A stretch of DNA of 64,000 nucleotides from Candidatus Rifleibacteriota bacterium (GCA_024710355.1 JANJUX010000046.1:1-64000); one strand, 5' to 3'; positions 27,384 through 35,821 are shown, numbered from the stretch's first letter. Numbers and translations: made by a program. Notes: generated from the letters alone by a model not told the origin.

Positions 27384-28379
27384 CTATTCCTGGTTGATCA
27401 AAAATCTGGCGGCACGTTCGGGGGCGACCGGGTTGATGTAGAACCCCGACCCCCACTCAAACCCGGCTACTTTAGTCAGTCGCGGCATGATTTCAAGATG
27501 CCAGTGAAAGTAGTCGGTACAGTGCTCGTCGCAGGGAGCGGTGTGAATGATGAAGTTGAACGGTGGATTATTGAGGGTCTTGATCAGTTTTCGCAGCGTG
27601 GCGTGCATTATGCCTGCCAGCCCTTCAATTTCATTACTGTCGATATCGCCGAATGAATCTTTGTGATCTTTCGGAGCGATCCAGGTTTCAAAGGGAAAGC
27701 GCGATGCAAAAGGTGCAAACGCGACAAACTGTTCATTCTCGTGGATTATCCGTTCACCAGAGCTCAGTTCCTGGCGTATGATGTCACAGAAAACACAGCG
27801 CTCCTTGTAATAGTAATACCGTTTGGCACCTTCAACCTCTTCCATGGCGCGTTTTGGAATGATCGGAGTGGCGATGAGTTGTGAGTGAGGGTGGTCTAGG
27901 CTGGCACCGGCAGCAGAGCCCTGGTTCTTGAAGATCAATATGTATCTGAACCTTCTGTCACGCCTGAGGTCGCGATAGCGGTCGGTGTAGGTGCGCAGAA
28001 TCCTGGAAATCTGTTCGACGGTGTAATTGTGAAAGCCGTCGTCGTGATTTGGCGATTCAATGATAACCTCGTGGGCGCCAACGCCATTCATCATGTCATA
28101 GACCCCGATGCCGGTTCGGTCGAGGTCGCCCTCAATCTGCAGGGCCGGAAATTTATTCGGAATAACTCTTACCGCCCAGCCTGGCTGGTTTGGAAGGGTT
28201 TCCGGAGTGCGATATGACATGACCTCGGGCGGCGCCATGTCTTCATGGCCGGGGCAGAAGGGACACTTGTTCTGCTGACGGGGTGGCTGTGGAATCTGGA
28301 AATCTGCCGGGGTTTTGGCCTGTTCATGCAGGATGATGACCCAACGTTTGGTTACCGGGTCTTTTCGTAGCTGAGGCAT
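27384..28379 (-). CDS. galT: Galactose-1-phosphate uridylyltransferase
   Basis: A 331-residue GalT-family enzyme that exchanges UMP between UDP-glucose and galactose-1-phosphate (Leloir pathway) or a related sugar phosphate. The zinc site begins with CPFC (Cys39, Cys42). The active-site motif is His163-Pro-His165-Ser-Gln167 (HPHSQ), with the second His the expected uridylylated nucleophile. A second CxxC (CVFC) lies in the C-terminal half. The ATG has GAAGGG eight bases upstream and a good promoter at 28414-28443. It is followed by its paralog, to which it is similar along the whole length, showing a tandem duplication. No galK or galE is nearby. ADP-glucose or other UDP-sugar specificity is possible. 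Confidence 0.87.
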   Translation of the reverse strand: MPQLRKDPVTKRWVIILHEQAKTPADFQIPQPPRQQNKCPFCPGHEDMAPPEVMSYRTPETLPNQPGWAVRVIPNKFPALQIEGDLDRTGIGVYDMMNGVGAHEVIIESPNHDDGFHNYTVEQISRILRTYTDRYRDLRRDRRFRYILIFKNQGSAAGASLDHPHSQLIATPIIPKRAMEEVEGAKRYYYYKERCVFCDIIRQELSSGERIIHENEQFVAFAPFASRFPFETWIAPKDHKDSFGDIDSNEIEGLAGIMHATLRKLIKTLNNPPFNFIIHTAPCDEHCTDYFHWHLEIMPRLTKVAGFEWGSGFYINPVAPERAARFLINQE

Positions 28380-28413
28380 GTGATGTTCCCTTCCGCTTCA
28401 TTTTTCTGCTGGG

Positions 28414-28443
28414 ATTATACAATAAGAATGACGGTATGCGCAA
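28414..28443 (-). promoter_or_regulatory. Sigma-70-type promoter of the galT pair
   Basis: On the minus strand, TTGCGC (28438-28443), an 18-base spacer and a perfect TATAAT (28414-28419) lie about 35 bases before the galT start codon. Confidence 0.7.
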
Positions 28444-28519
28444 TTTGTTCATGACTCTGCACGTCGTTCAAAGTTATGTACTGTGCTCGGTCAGTTCTGT
28501 ACAGTCGTGACGAAAAAGG

Positions 28520-28548
28520 TTGACAAGTTGTTGAGCCTTGGTTAATCT
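28520..28548 (+). promoter_or_regulatory. Possible sigma-70 promoter for the zinc-ribbon/winged-helix gene
   Basis: A perfect TTGACA (28520-28525) is followed after 17 bases by TAATCT (28543-28548), a weak -10. It lies about 65 bases upstream of the GTG at 28612. Confidence 0.45.
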
Positions 28549-28611
28549 ATTGCAGTCATCAGGACATTGTCCCGGTGTATATCAGGTGATTTCAAGTCAG
28601 AGGTGCATATC

Positions 28612-29193
28612 GTGGGACGAAAGAGAACATGTGAACTTCCCTTCTGTAAAGGCGTTGTTGAGGGCACGCGCAATAAGCGCCGCTGTGACAACGATAGAAA
28701 TATTCATCTGCATCAGGTTATTTCAAAGAACGTAAAGAAGATCATGAAGTATGTTGAGGGCTGTGAGGACTTCACCGCTAACGACGTCAACCGTGACCTT
28801 TTCAAGAGCAAGCTCGATAAAAACGAAAAAGGTTCGATGTACCGCCTTTTTCAGGCAATGGTTCGCGAGGGCTATCTGCTGGAACGTGGTAAACGCGGCG
28901 GCCTGAAGGTTTATGCTTGTTCGCCGAACAGTTCAGAGGGCTCTGAAGAGCATGTTCATGCTGAGCACGCCGCTGCTCCGGTTGTGGTTGAGCGCCGTCT
29001 CAGCCCCCAGGAAATTCTGCTTGGCAAGCTGCGCGAATTTGTGCATCAAAAGAGCGGGCAGTGGAACCATGATGACTGGGTCTGGCTGCTTAATCGACCC
29101 GATATTAAAGAATACGGCCTTTCTGAATCGGATATCGGCCGCATCCTCGAAGAAGAAAAAGCTCGCTTCTGGCTGCAGAGAAACAACTACTGA
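28612..29193 (+). CDS. Putative DNA-binding protein with Cys cluster and winged-helix-like region
   Basis: A 193-residue basic protein that I do not recognise as a named family. The start is taken as GTG at 28612, eight bases after AGAGG; an in-frame ATG at 28567 lacks a ribosome binding site. The N-terminus has a compact Cys/His cluster (CELPFCKG, then RRCDNDRNIHLH) that could bind zinc. Residues about 45-105 look like a winged helix (FTANDVNRDLF; GSMYRLFQAMVREGYLLERGKRGGLKVYA), a pattern common in transcription regulators. A second helical domain at about 125-193 may oligomerise. The gene stands alone between the galT promoter and a strong terminator. A regulatory role is inferred from the fold pattern only. 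Confidence 0.6.
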   Translation: MGRKRTCELPFCKGVVEGTRNKRRCDNDRNIHLHQVISKNVKKIMKYVEGCEDFTANDVNRDLFKSKLDKNEKGSMYRLFQAMVREGYLLERGKRGGLKVYACSPNSSEGSEEHVHAEHAAAPVVVERRLSPQEILLGKLREFVHQKSGQWNHDDWVWLLNRPDIKEYGLSESDIGRILEEEKARFWLQRNNY

Positions 29194-29204
29194 CACCAAT
29201 CTGA

Positions 29205-29250
29205 CAAACAATAAAAAAACCGCAGAAAAAGCGGTTTTTTTTATTGTTTG
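29205..29250. terminator. Strong bidirectional intrinsic terminator
   Basis: A nearly perfect inverted repeat: CAAACAATAAAAAAACCGC at 29205-29223 is mirrored by GCGGTTTTTTTTATTGTTTG at 29231-29250 with an AGAAAAA loop. T-tracts are present on both strands. It ends the gene at 28612. Confidence 0.85.
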
Positions 29251-29291
29251 TCAGTCGCATTTCTTTGCAGATTACCCGGTTTAAAGGGGAT

Positions 29292-29328
29292 AAAAAAAGC
29301 GCCTCCGGTTCTGGAGGCGCTTTTTTTT
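29292..29328. terminator. Intrinsic terminator of the acidic protein gene
   Basis: The stem AAGCGCCTCC/GGAGGCGCTT (about 29297-29306 and 29313-29322) is flanked by A and T tracts, so it works in both directions. On the minus strand it follows the acidic protein gene by about 17 bases. Confidence 0.85.
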
Positions 29329-29345
29329 ATACAAATGAAGACTGA

Positions 29346-29723
29346 TTATTCTTCGTCTTCGTCTTCATCTTCCAGTTCTTCGTCTTCATCTTCGAAGTCG
29401 TCGTAATCTTCGAAGTCTTCTTCTTCGTCTTCATCCAGTTCTTCGTCTTCGTCTTCAAGCACTTCTTCTTCGTCATCTTCGAAGTCTTCGTCTTCATCAT
29501 CGAAGTCTTCTTCTTCTTCTTCGTCTTCGAATTCTTCTTCGTCTTCGTCCTCGAATTCTTCTTCGTCTTCTTCGTCGTCAAAGTCTTCGTCTATATCTTC
29601 TTCATCGTCGTCGAAGTCTTCAATTTCGTCTTCGTCGAGTTCTTCTTCTTCATCATCGTCAAGGTTGTCCCAGTCTTTCTGGGCGGCAAGGATTTTTACT
29701 TCTTCTTCATAGAATTTCGGCAT
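29346..29723 (-). CDS. Extremely acidic low-complexity protein
   Basis: A 125-residue protein. The first 20 residues (MPKFYEEEVKILAAQKDWDN) look like a short helix; almost all of the remaining hundred are Asp or Glu, with a few Phe, Leu, Ile, Val and Tyr. The DNA is a degenerate array of GAA/GAC/GAT codons, seen as TTC/GTC/ATC on the plus strand. It has its own strong promoter (29782-29811), a GGGG-type ribosome binding site and its own terminator, which support a real, well-expressed gene and not a chance ORF. Possible roles include a nucleic-acid mimic, a metal or polycation buffer, or a chaperone-like tail as in the RNA polymerase delta subunit, but the delta N-terminal domain is absent. 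The function is unknown. Confidence 0.8.
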   Translation of the reverse strand: MPKFYEEEVKILAAQKDWDNLDDDEEEELDEDEIEDFDDDEEDIDEDFDDEEDEEEFEDEDEEEFEDEEEEEDFDDEDEDFEDDEEEVLEDEDEELDEDEEEDFEDYDDFEDEDEELEDEDEDEE

Positions 29724-29781
29724 GACGATAACCCCTTTCTAATGTAACGATTGCTGATTAATCCGAATAAGATTTGTTTGC

Positions 29782-29811
29782 AATATAGGCATACTTCAAA
29801 AAACCTGTCAA
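29782..29811 (-). promoter_or_regulatory. Sigma-70 promoter of the acidic protein gene
   Basis: On the minus strand a perfect TTGACA (29806-29811) is separated by 18 bases from TATATT (29782-29787), about 60 bases upstream of the ATG at 29723. Confidence 0.75.
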
Positions 29812-30115
29812 CAAAAAAAACATTTTATTTACAATTCATGAGTCGTTTCGAGCCGCGAAGATCTCTGGAGTGGCTTCTGGTGAGCTTCGCGGGAATTTGG
29901 TCGTTTTGTTTTTTTCCACGTTTCCTTTCGACTCTCAGGAAAAGCTGTTTTGGCCCGGAATCTTGCATTATTGTCGGCATTTCTGGCTGTGACAGCGATC
30001 TCTTAAGACATGTGACTGGAAAGTGTGGCAGCGGGCTCTGGCTTCTGTAGCGCTCGCAGACCATGCATCTGTTCTTGTGTTGGTGTTTACATTAGCTGTG
30101 AAGTGTACATAGGTC
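29812..30115. other. Intergenic stretch between divergent promoters, no gene seen
   Basis: A 99-codon open frame (29751-30050, plus) crosses it but has no ribosome binding site, odd composition and overlaps the acidic gene's promoter, so it is not called. I found no RNA structure I can name, including no 4.5S RNA, although ffh follows. Confidence 0.4.
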
Positions 30116-30144
30116 TTGACTAAACTTTGCTGTTAAGTTATACT
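30116..30144 (+). promoter_or_regulatory. Sigma-70 promoter of the ffh operon
   Basis: TTGACT (30116-30121), a 17-base spacer and TATACT (30139-30144) lie 46 bases before the ffh ATG. Spacing is optimal and each box has one mismatch to consensus. It probably drives the long downstream run. Confidence 0.8.
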
Positions 30145-30190
30145 GGCTACTCTATTCTGCCTTTATTGAATCAAAACAGGAGTGAGCTCA

Positions 30191-31534
30191 ATGTTTCAGG
30201 GCCTTTCAGAGAAGCTGACCGCGGTCTTCGAAAAAATGCGAAGATCGGGCAAGCTGACCGAGAAAGATATCGATGTCGCTCTTAACGAAGTTAAGATGGC
30301 GCTGCTCGAAGCAGACGTCAACTTCAAGGTCGTTAAGAACTTCATCAAGCGCGTTAAAGAGCGCTCGATCGGCACTGAAATTCTCAAGAGCCTCACTCCT
30401 ACTCAGCAGGTAATCAAGATCGTTCTTGAAGAGTTGACGACTCTGCTTGGCAGTGAGCGCACCAAACTGGCCGTCTCGCCGAAGAAGCCGACCGTAATTC
30501 TTATGGCCGGTCTGCAGGGTTCAGGTAAAACGACGACCAGTGCCAAGCTGGCGCTTTATCTGCGCAAGGACGAGAAGAAAAACCCGATGCTGGTAGCCTG
30601 CGATATTTATCGCCCAGCCGCTGTTAAGCAGCTGCAGGTGCTTGGTGACCAGCTCAGCGTTGAAGTGTTTGCCGGCCAGCAAGGCCAGAAGCCTGCTGAT
30701 ATCGCTCTTGCCGCTATTGAACACGCTAAGGCCCGTGATTTCGACACGGTTATCATCGATACCGCCGGTCGTCTGCATATAGATGAGCAGATGATGGCCG
30801 AAGTCAAGGGTATCAAAGAGGCGACTTCGCCACACGAAGTGCTGCTCGTTGTCGACGCCATGACCGGTCAGGATGCCGTTAATATGGCAACCACCTTCAA
30901 CGAAATGCTTGAGCTCTCAGGCATCGTTCTCACCAAGTTAGATGGTGACGCCCGAGGTGGCGCGGCACTTTCGATTCGCGAAGTCACCGGCAAGCCGGTT
31001 AAATTCGTCGGCACCGGCGAAAAGTCATCTTCTCTCGAACCTTTCTACCCCGAACGCATGGCCCAGAGAATTCTCGGTATGGGCGACGTTCTCTCTCTCA
31101 TCGAAAAGGCCCAGGCCAACATGGATGAAGAGAAGATGAAAGAGATCGAGAAGCGCGTTCTTGAAGCCGATTTCAATTTCAATGATTTCCTTTATCAGCT
31201 TACACAGATTAAAAAAATGGGTCCGCTCGACCAGTTGCTTGGTATGATTCCTGGCTTCTCGTCGATGGGCAATCTCTCAGAATTTTCATTTGATGACAAA
31301 AAGTTCAAACGTTTCGAAGCCATCATTCTCTCTATGACGGAACAGGAACGCAATGTGCCCGATGTTATCGATGGCTCGCGGCGCAAACGTATCGCTGCCG
31401 GCAGCGGCAACACCATCCAGGATGTTAACCAGCTGCTCAAGCAGTTTACGCAGATGCGCAAAATGATGAAGCAGCTCGGCAGCTTTGCCAAACGCAAGGG
31501 TCCGGGTCGCCTCGGCAAATTTTTCGGAATGTAA
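30191..31534 (+). CDS. ffh: Signal recognition particle protein Ffh
   Basis: A 447-residue SRP54 GTPase that binds signal sequences on the ribosome with 4.5S RNA and delivers them to FtsY. The N-domain helices cover about residues 1-90. The G-domain has the P-loop GLQGSGKTT (about 104-112), DTAGR and TKLDG motifs. The Met-rich M-domain (about 320-447) includes MGPLDQLLGMIPG, the RNA-binding GSRRKRIAAGSG stretch and QMRKMMKQ. The ATG at 30191 is used because AGGAG lies eight bases upstream; the GTG at 30182 overlaps that site. It opens the operon, and rpsP follows 42 bases later, a common bacterial order. Confidence 0.97.
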   Translation: MFQGLSEKLTAVFEKMRRSGKLTEKDIDVALNEVKMALLEADVNFKVVKNFIKRVKERSIGTEILKSLTPTQQVIKIVLEELTTLLGSERTKLAVSPKKPTVILMAGLQGSGKTTTSAKLALYLRKDEKKNPMLVACDIYRPAAVKQLQVLGDQLSVEVFAGQQGQKPADIALAAIEHAKARDFDTVIIDTAGRLHIDEQMMAEVKGIKEATSPHEVLLVVDAMTGQDAVNMATTFNEMLELSGIVLTKLDGDARGGAALSIREVTGKPVKFVGTGEKSSSLEPFYPERMAQRILGMGDVLSLIEKAQANMDEEKMKEIEKRVLEADFNFNDFLYQLTQIKKMGPLDQLLGMIPGFSSMGNLSEFSFDDKKFKRFEAIILSMTEQERNVPDVIDGSRRKRIAAGSGNTIQDVNQLLKQFTQMRKMMKQLGSFAKRKGPGRLGKFFGM

Positions 31535-31576
31535 TGCCGCGTCAGCGGTTTTGACAACATAGAAGGAGTTATTAAA

Positions 31577-31873
31577 ATGGCCGTTTCAATCAGACTGAAA
31601 ATGCTTGGCACCAAGCACCGCCCCTGTTACAGAATCGTGGCTCTCGACAGCCGCAAGACCCGCGATGGCGTAACCCTCGAAAACCTCGGTCAGTATTCAC
31701 CACTGCCGCAGGAAACCAAGATCGAACTGAACGAAGAAGCAGTTCTCAATTATCTCAAAGACGGCGCCGTGCCGACTGAAACCGTTAAGAACATTCTTCG
31801 CCAGAAGGGTATCGTAAAGGTTCCGCAGAAAGCCGCCAACGGTTCTGTAAAATTCGTCTGGACCAAGCGCTGA
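31577..31873 (+). CDS. rpsP: Small ribosomal subunit protein bS16
   Basis: A 98-residue S16 protein. It has the typical MAVSIRLKMLGTKHRPCYRI start, an LENLGQYSP turn and a Lys-rich C-terminus. It binds 16S rRNA early in 30S assembly. GAAGGAG precedes the ATG by 8 bases. Its place in ffh-rpsP-khpA-rimM-trmD-rplS is the classic arrangement linking ribosomal proteins with 16S and tRNA maturation factors. The KFVWTKR tail is the usual length. Confidence 0.97.
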   Translation: MAVSIRLKMLGTKHRPCYRIVALDSRKTRDGVTLENLGQYSPLPQETKIELNEEAVLNYLKDGAVPTETVKNILRQKGIVKVPQKAANGSVKFVWTKR

Positions 31874-31894
31874 GCGCGGTTTCGGGAGTAATCA

Positions 31895-32134
31895 ATGACC
31901 CAGACCGCACAGAACATGCTTGAACGACTGGTTAAAGCTCTGGTCGAGCATCCTGACGAAGTCAGCATCACGCCGATTGAAGGCGATGGCACCGTGGTTT
32001 TCGAGGTTCAGGTTAACCCCGAAGATGCCGGCAAGATCATCGGCAAGAAGGGCAGGACCATCAATGCTCTGCGCACTATCATCAGGTCGTCGGCCAACAC
32101 CGGCACCAAAAAGGTGATAATGGAACTGGTCTGA
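31895..32134 (+). CDS. khpA: KH-domain RNA-binding protein KhpA
   Basis: A 79-residue single KH domain. The GxxG loop is in AGKIIGKKGRTINALR (GKKG). Small proteins of this type (KhpA, formerly YlqC) bind RNA, often together with KhpB, and lie between rpsP and rimM in many bacteria, as here. The N-terminal 25 residues are helical and continue the domain. GGGAG lies several bases before the ATG. No catalytic function is expected. Confidence 0.93.
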   Translation: MTQTAQNMLERLVKALVEHPDEVSITPIEGDGTVVFEVQVNPEDAGKIIGKKGRTINALRTIIRSSANTGTKKVIMELV

Positions 32135-32139
32135 CGCCG

Positions 32140-32733
32140 ATGTCACAAAAGCCAAAGCCCGAAATAAAGCGTCTTAAGGCTGAAAAGCCCGACGCCGGCG
32201 CTTCCGATCCCTGGATCGCCATCGGGCAGGTGCGCAAGACTGTCGGTTTGAAGGGCTGGTTGCGGGTAGGTCTGCTGACCGATTTCCCTGACCGTTTTCA
32301 ACCGGGCTCACAGGTGTTCGTTCAGAATCGCTCTGGTGAGACTGAGGTAGCTACTGTCAGCGAATGGCGCGGGCACTTCACGGAAACGGCCATCGATATC
32401 AAATTTGAAGGCGCCGATGACTGTGATACCGCCGCTGCCTATGTTAACACGATGCTGGTTATTCCGAAGTCGCAACGGGAAAGCCTCAGGGGCAACTCTG
32501 AGTTTTACCCCGATGAACTGATCGGAATGCAGGTTCTGGGGCCAGACGGGCAACCGTCAGGCAAGGTTCTCAAGCTCGAAGCAGATGCTCCGTGCCCGTA
32601 TATTCTGGTGCAGACAGCTGATTCGACTGAGGTGATGATCCCGTTCAAGAAGATTTTTATAAAATCGGTTGACCGGGCCGCAGGAACGGTAAGGCTGGTA
32701 GAGCCTGTTTCATTCCACATTCCGGTAGAATGA
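32140..32733 (+). CDS. rimM: 16S rRNA processing protein RimM
   Basis: A 197-residue RimM that helps mature the 30S head and binds S19. The N-terminal RimM barrel starts at about residue 25 with IAIGQVRKTVGLKGWLRV; the C-terminal PRC-barrel-like domain includes the FYPDELIGMQV segment and ends in a VMIPFKKIFIKSVD stretch. The first 23 residues are a Lys/Pro-rich extension before the domain. The ATG is five bases past the khpA stop and no strong ribosome binding site is present, which suggests coupled translation. It ends just before trmD. Confidence 0.95.
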   Translation: MSQKPKPEIKRLKAEKPDAGASDPWIAIGQVRKTVGLKGWLRVGLLTDFPDRFQPGSQVFVQNRSGETEVATVSEWRGHFTETAIDIKFEGADDCDTAAAYVNTMLVIPKSQRESLRGNSEFYPDELIGMQVLGPDGQPSGKVLKLEADAPCPYILVQTADSTEVMIPFKKIFIKSVDRAAGTVRLVEPVSFHIPVE

Positions 32734-32734
32734 A

Positions 32735-33475
32735 ATGCGTGTAGACATAATTACACTGCTGCCGACGATCTTTGACAAGGTATTTGACGAAAGCGTTCTC
32801 GGGTCGGCCGTCAGAAACGGCCTTATCGACATAGCTGTGCATCAGTTTCGTGATTATGGCGATGGCCGACACCGGACGGTTGACGATACGCCCTTTGGCG
32901 GCGGGCCAGGCATGGTATTCAAGCCGGCCCCTCTGGTGAACTGCATCAGAGATGTCCGCAGACTGGCGGGGCCCGGACCGGTAATCGGTCTGACTCCTCA
33001 GGGCGTGCAGCTTAACCAGAATCTGGTCAGGCAACTGGCCGACTTTGACAGGCTGATACTTGTCTGTGGTCGCTATGAAGGGTTCGATGAACGAATCATT
33101 CATGAATTCGATCTGCAGCTCTCAATCGGTGACTACGTGCTTACCGGTGGCGAAATCGCCGCCATGACCGTTGTTGACGCAGTTTCGCGCATGATTCCAG
33201 GCACCGTGGGCCGGCAGGAGTCGGTCGAACAGGATTCCTTCTATCAGGGCCTTCTCGATCACCCGCAATACACCCGCCCCGCCACATGGGAAGGCCTGGC
33301 AGTCCCTCAGGTGTTGCAAGACGGCAACCATGCGCACATAACCAGTTTCAGACATTGTCGGTCGCTGCTGACCACCGCTGTCAGCCGGCCAGACGTGTTT
33401 GCAGTCGCTGATCTGAGCGAAGAAGACAGAGACTCTCTGCAGTCACTGCTCGCCTCAGACGGCAAAAAAAGTTGA
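32735..33475 (+). CDS. trmD: tRNA (guanine37-N1)-methyltransferase TrmD
   Basis: A 246-residue SPOUT enzyme that methylates G37 of tRNAs reading CNN codons, preventing +1 frameshifts. The family motifs are present: [10 protein letters not shown] near residue 55, [23 protein letters not shown] and [11 protein letters not shown], which form the trefoil knot that binds SAM. The start lies one base after the rimM stop, so translation is coupled. The C-terminal helical domain that reads the tRNA is complete. Confidence 0.97.
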   Translation: MRVDIITLLPTIFDKVFDESVLGSAVRNGLIDIAVHQFRDYGDGRHRTVDDTPFGGGPGMVFKPAPLVNCIRDVRRLAGPGPVIGLTPQGVQLNQNLVRQLADFDRLILVCGRYEGFDERIIHEFDLQLSIGDYVLTGGEIAAMTVVDAVSRMIPGTVGRQESVEQDSFYQGLLDHPQYTRPATWEGLAVPQVLQDGNHAHITSFRHCRSLLTTAVSRPDVFAVADLSEEDRDSLQSLLASDGKKS

Positions 33476-33500
33476 AATCATTCCGGAAGGAGTTTGTCCA

Positions 33501-33869
33501 ATGAATCCCGTTATCGAAAGTATTGAAAGAAACTATCAGAAGAACAAGCAGGAAATCCCGGCTTTTATGCCAGGTGACACTCTTCGCCTTGAAATCAAGG
33601 TTCGCGAAGGTGACAAAGAACGCCTGCAGGCATTCGAAGGCGTAGTTATCTCCAGACGCTACAGCGGTCTGCGTGAAAACTTCACCGTCAGAAAGATCTC
33701 TTACGGCGTCGGCGTCGAAAGAACTTTCATGCTCCATTCACCAACCCTTGCTTCTATCACCATGGTTCGTGCCGGTAAGGTTGCCCGCAGCAAACTGTAT
33801 TACCTGCGCGACAGAGTTGGTAAGAAAACCCGCGTTAAAGACAAAATCTTTTCCAAGGATAAAGCTTGA
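33501..33869 (+). CDS. rplS: Large ribosomal subunit protein bL19
   Basis: A 122-residue L19 protein with the signature [29 protein letters not shown] and [10 protein letters not shown] segments. It sits at the 30S-50S interface. AAGGAG lies 8 bases before the ATG. The stop codon TGA overlaps the TTG start of lepB, a four-base overlap that links their translation. Confidence 0.97.
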   Translation: MNPVIESIERNYQKNKQEIPAFMPGDTLRLEIKVREGDKERLQAFEGVVISRRYSGLRENFTVRKISYGVGVERTFMLHSPTLASITMVRAGKVARSKLYYLRDRVGKKTRVKDKIFSKDKA

Positions 33870-34879
33870 TTTTGCAAGAATCAGCTAATCCCGACGCACC
33901 TGTCGGGGTGTTCATACACGATCTGTCGATCCGTTTCGGAGAACAGGTTATTCCGCTTGAGGCCCTCGACCTTGATGAAGTTCTCGCTGAGTCAGAACTT
34001 CAACTGGCCGGAAGCGTCAGCGGCAAGGTTGAAGAGGGTGCCCGTGTTCAGATTGAACAGACGTGGCGGCCTTTTCTGCGCCAGGCAAAAACTGTAAACC
34101 AGATCGAATCGGCATCGCGTGGAAGATTCCGGACTGATCTCAAACTGCACAACGGGGTCAACGGGCTGAAAATCAGCGCCGTTGGCCCTGATGGTGCCGT
34201 TTTAGACAGCCGGAGTTTTGAACTGCATTATAAAGGCTCTTTCCGTGAATGGAACGAGACCATTTTTATTGCCTTTTTTCTTGCGATTCTGATCCGCGGG
34301 CTGGTGGTTCAGGCCTTCTGGATTCCCACCGGCAGCATGGAACCGACACTTCTTGGCGAAAAGCGTAACCCTTTTACCGGCCAGCTTGAACGTGGCGGTG
34401 ACAGAATTCTTGTCAGCCGCTTCGCCTATGTCTTTGATCTGTCACTTGATGGGCGCCTGCCTTTTGGGCCGCGCTTCTGGTTCAAGCTTCCTGAAAGAGG
34501 CGATATTGTCGTGTTCCGTTATCCCAACCCTGACGTTAACGCACCGCCAAAAGATTACATCAAAAGAGTGGTCGGGCTTCCCGGCGACCATATTTCAATT
34601 GAAGACGGCCGGGTTTACGTCAACGGTGTCTATCTCAATGAGCCGTATATTGCCGAACCGCCTCTCAGTGATTATGCGACCCGAGTTCCTGACGACAGCC
34701 TGTTTGTGATGGGCGATAACAGAAACAACAGCTCAGACAGCCGTTTCTGGGGCCCGATGCCTTTGACCAACCTCAAGGGGCAGGCGGTTTTTAATTATCT
34801 GCCGATGAATCGAATCAGCCCGATCCGGAGTTTTCCGCACCCGATGCAGCCGGCCCGGCCGGTTGATCAGCAGGGCTGA
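33866..34879 (+). CDS. lepB: Signal peptidase I with a long N-terminal domain
   Basis: A 337-residue S26 family peptidase that removes signal peptides at the membrane. The membrane helix (about residues 133-152) is followed by the catalytic TGSMEPTL, with nucleophile Ser157, and by KRVVGLPGD, where Lys233 is the general base; the [14 protein letters not shown] motif is also present. The unusual part is a 130-residue N-terminal region ahead of the membrane helix. It is rich in beta-strand pattern and matches no LepB domain I know. Most LepB proteins of this type have only a short cytoplasmic N-terminus. The start is a TTG overlapping the rplS stop, with AAGGA upstream. No better downstream start was found, so the extension is probably real. 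Confidence 0.88.
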   Translation: MILQESANPDAPVGVFIHDLSIRFGEQVIPLEALDLDEVLAESELQLAGSVSGKVEEGARVQIEQTWRPFLRQAKTVNQIESASRGRFRTDLKLHNGVNGLKISAVGPDGAVLDSRSFELHYKGSFREWNETIFIAFFLAILIRGLVVQAFWIPTGSMEPTLLGEKRNPFTGQLERGGDRILVSRFAYVFDLSLDGRLPFGPRFWFKLPERGDIVVFRYPNPDVNAPPKDYIKRVVGLPGDHISIEDGRVYVNGVYLNEPYIAEPPLSDYATRVPDDSLFVMGDNRNNSSDSRFWGPMPLTNLKGQAVFNYLPMNRISPIRSFPHPMQPARPVDQQG

Positions 34880-34933
34880 AATGGGCAGAATGGCTGGCCA
34901 GAATTTTCCCGGTCGTGCCAACAGATTGATTTA

Positions 34934-35821
34934 ATGAAAAGAGAAATACCCGGTCACATCAGAAAAGCTTTTAAGTCGGTCGACCAGTATCTGCCGGTTG
35001 TCGACGTCATTGTCGAGCTTGTTGATGCCCGTATGCCCAACGGTTCACGCCTCAAAGACTTTGTCAAAAGGCTTGGCAAGACTTCAGTCATTGCTCTCGC
35101 CAAATCCGATCTTGCCGACGAAGGCGAGACGCGCAGATGGCTTGCCCGCTTCAAGAACGAGGGACAGGCCTGCGTGGCTGTAGACTGTCGTAATCGCAGC
35201 TCAGTCAGAAATCTTTCCGAGATGATCCGTAACGCGGCTTTTACGCTAAAACCTGGTCAAAAGGCACCTTTGCGCAAGGTGCGACGGGTGATGATCATCG
35301 GTGTGCCGAACGTCGGTAAATCGACGCTGATCAACTCTCTTGCCGGCCGGAGCGCCGCCCGTGCCGCCAATATGCCAGGGGTTACCCGCAGTATTCAATG
35401 GATAAAGCTGCCTGGCGAACTTGAACTTCTTGACCTGCCCGGTATTCTTGATTTCGCTCTGCTGCGGCGTGGCGATATCCTCAAGCTCATCAACACGATT
35501 CCGGGGCGAGATACCGATACCTGGAGCCAGTCGAAAACCCTCTGCGAGATTCTTACCTTCAGCGGTAACCAACGGGTTTTGCCTGGATATATTGAGGCTG
35601 ACTGCAACTTTGAGCGCTTTATTGCTGATTATGCCCGGCGCATGAATTTTGTGGCCCGGGGTAACGAGCCTGATATCGAGCGGGCGGCCACTGATATTAT
35701 CAAACGTTTTCAATCAGGTGGTTTTGGCCGCGTGACCCTGGAGCAGGCCGAGCATGATTTTACCGGGTTGTTTGCAGAAACCCACGATTCTGCAGTGGAG
35801 AATGCCGATGATGAAAATTGA
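34934..35821 (+). CDS. rbgA: Ribosome biogenesis GTPase RbgA (YlqF)
   Basis: A 295-residue circularly permuted GTPase that acts late in 50S assembly. Motif order is permuted as expected: the G4-like AKSDLAD comes before the P-loop GVPNVGKST, then the switch region with MPGVTRS, and G3 DLPGI. The N-terminal VELVDARMP segment is typical. The C-terminal helical domain binds rRNA. G4 is AKSD where many homologs have NKxD. No clear ribosome binding site precedes the ATG. The end overlaps the phoH start by 14 bases. Confidence 0.92.
   Translation: MKREIPGHIRKAFKSVDQYLPVVDVIVELVDARMPNGSRLKDFVKRLGKTSVIALAKSDLADEGETRRWLARFKNEGQACVAVDCRNRSSVRNLSEMIRNAAFTLKPGQKAPLRKVRRVMIIGVPNVGKSTLINSLAGRSAARAANMPGVTRSIQWIKLPGELELLDLPGILDFALLRRGDILKLINTIPGRDTDTWSQSKTLCEILTFSGNQRVLPGYIEADCNFERFIADYARRMNFVARGNEPDIERAATDIIKRFQSGGFGRVTLEQAEHDFTGLFAETHDSAVENADDEN

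Noticed and set aside
29327-29581. A Lys/Thr-rich open frame overlapping the acidic gene on the same strand
   Set aside because: It is the shifted reading of the Asp/Glu codon array and has no start signal.
29943-29970. TTGGCCCGGAATCTTGC as a sigma-54 promoter upstream of ffh
   Set aside because: GG and GC are 11 bases apart, not 10, and ffh has a good sigma-70 promoter.
29751-30050. A 99-codon plus-strand frame upstream of ffh
   Set aside because: No ribosome binding site, it crosses the acidic gene's promoter and has no recognisable motif.
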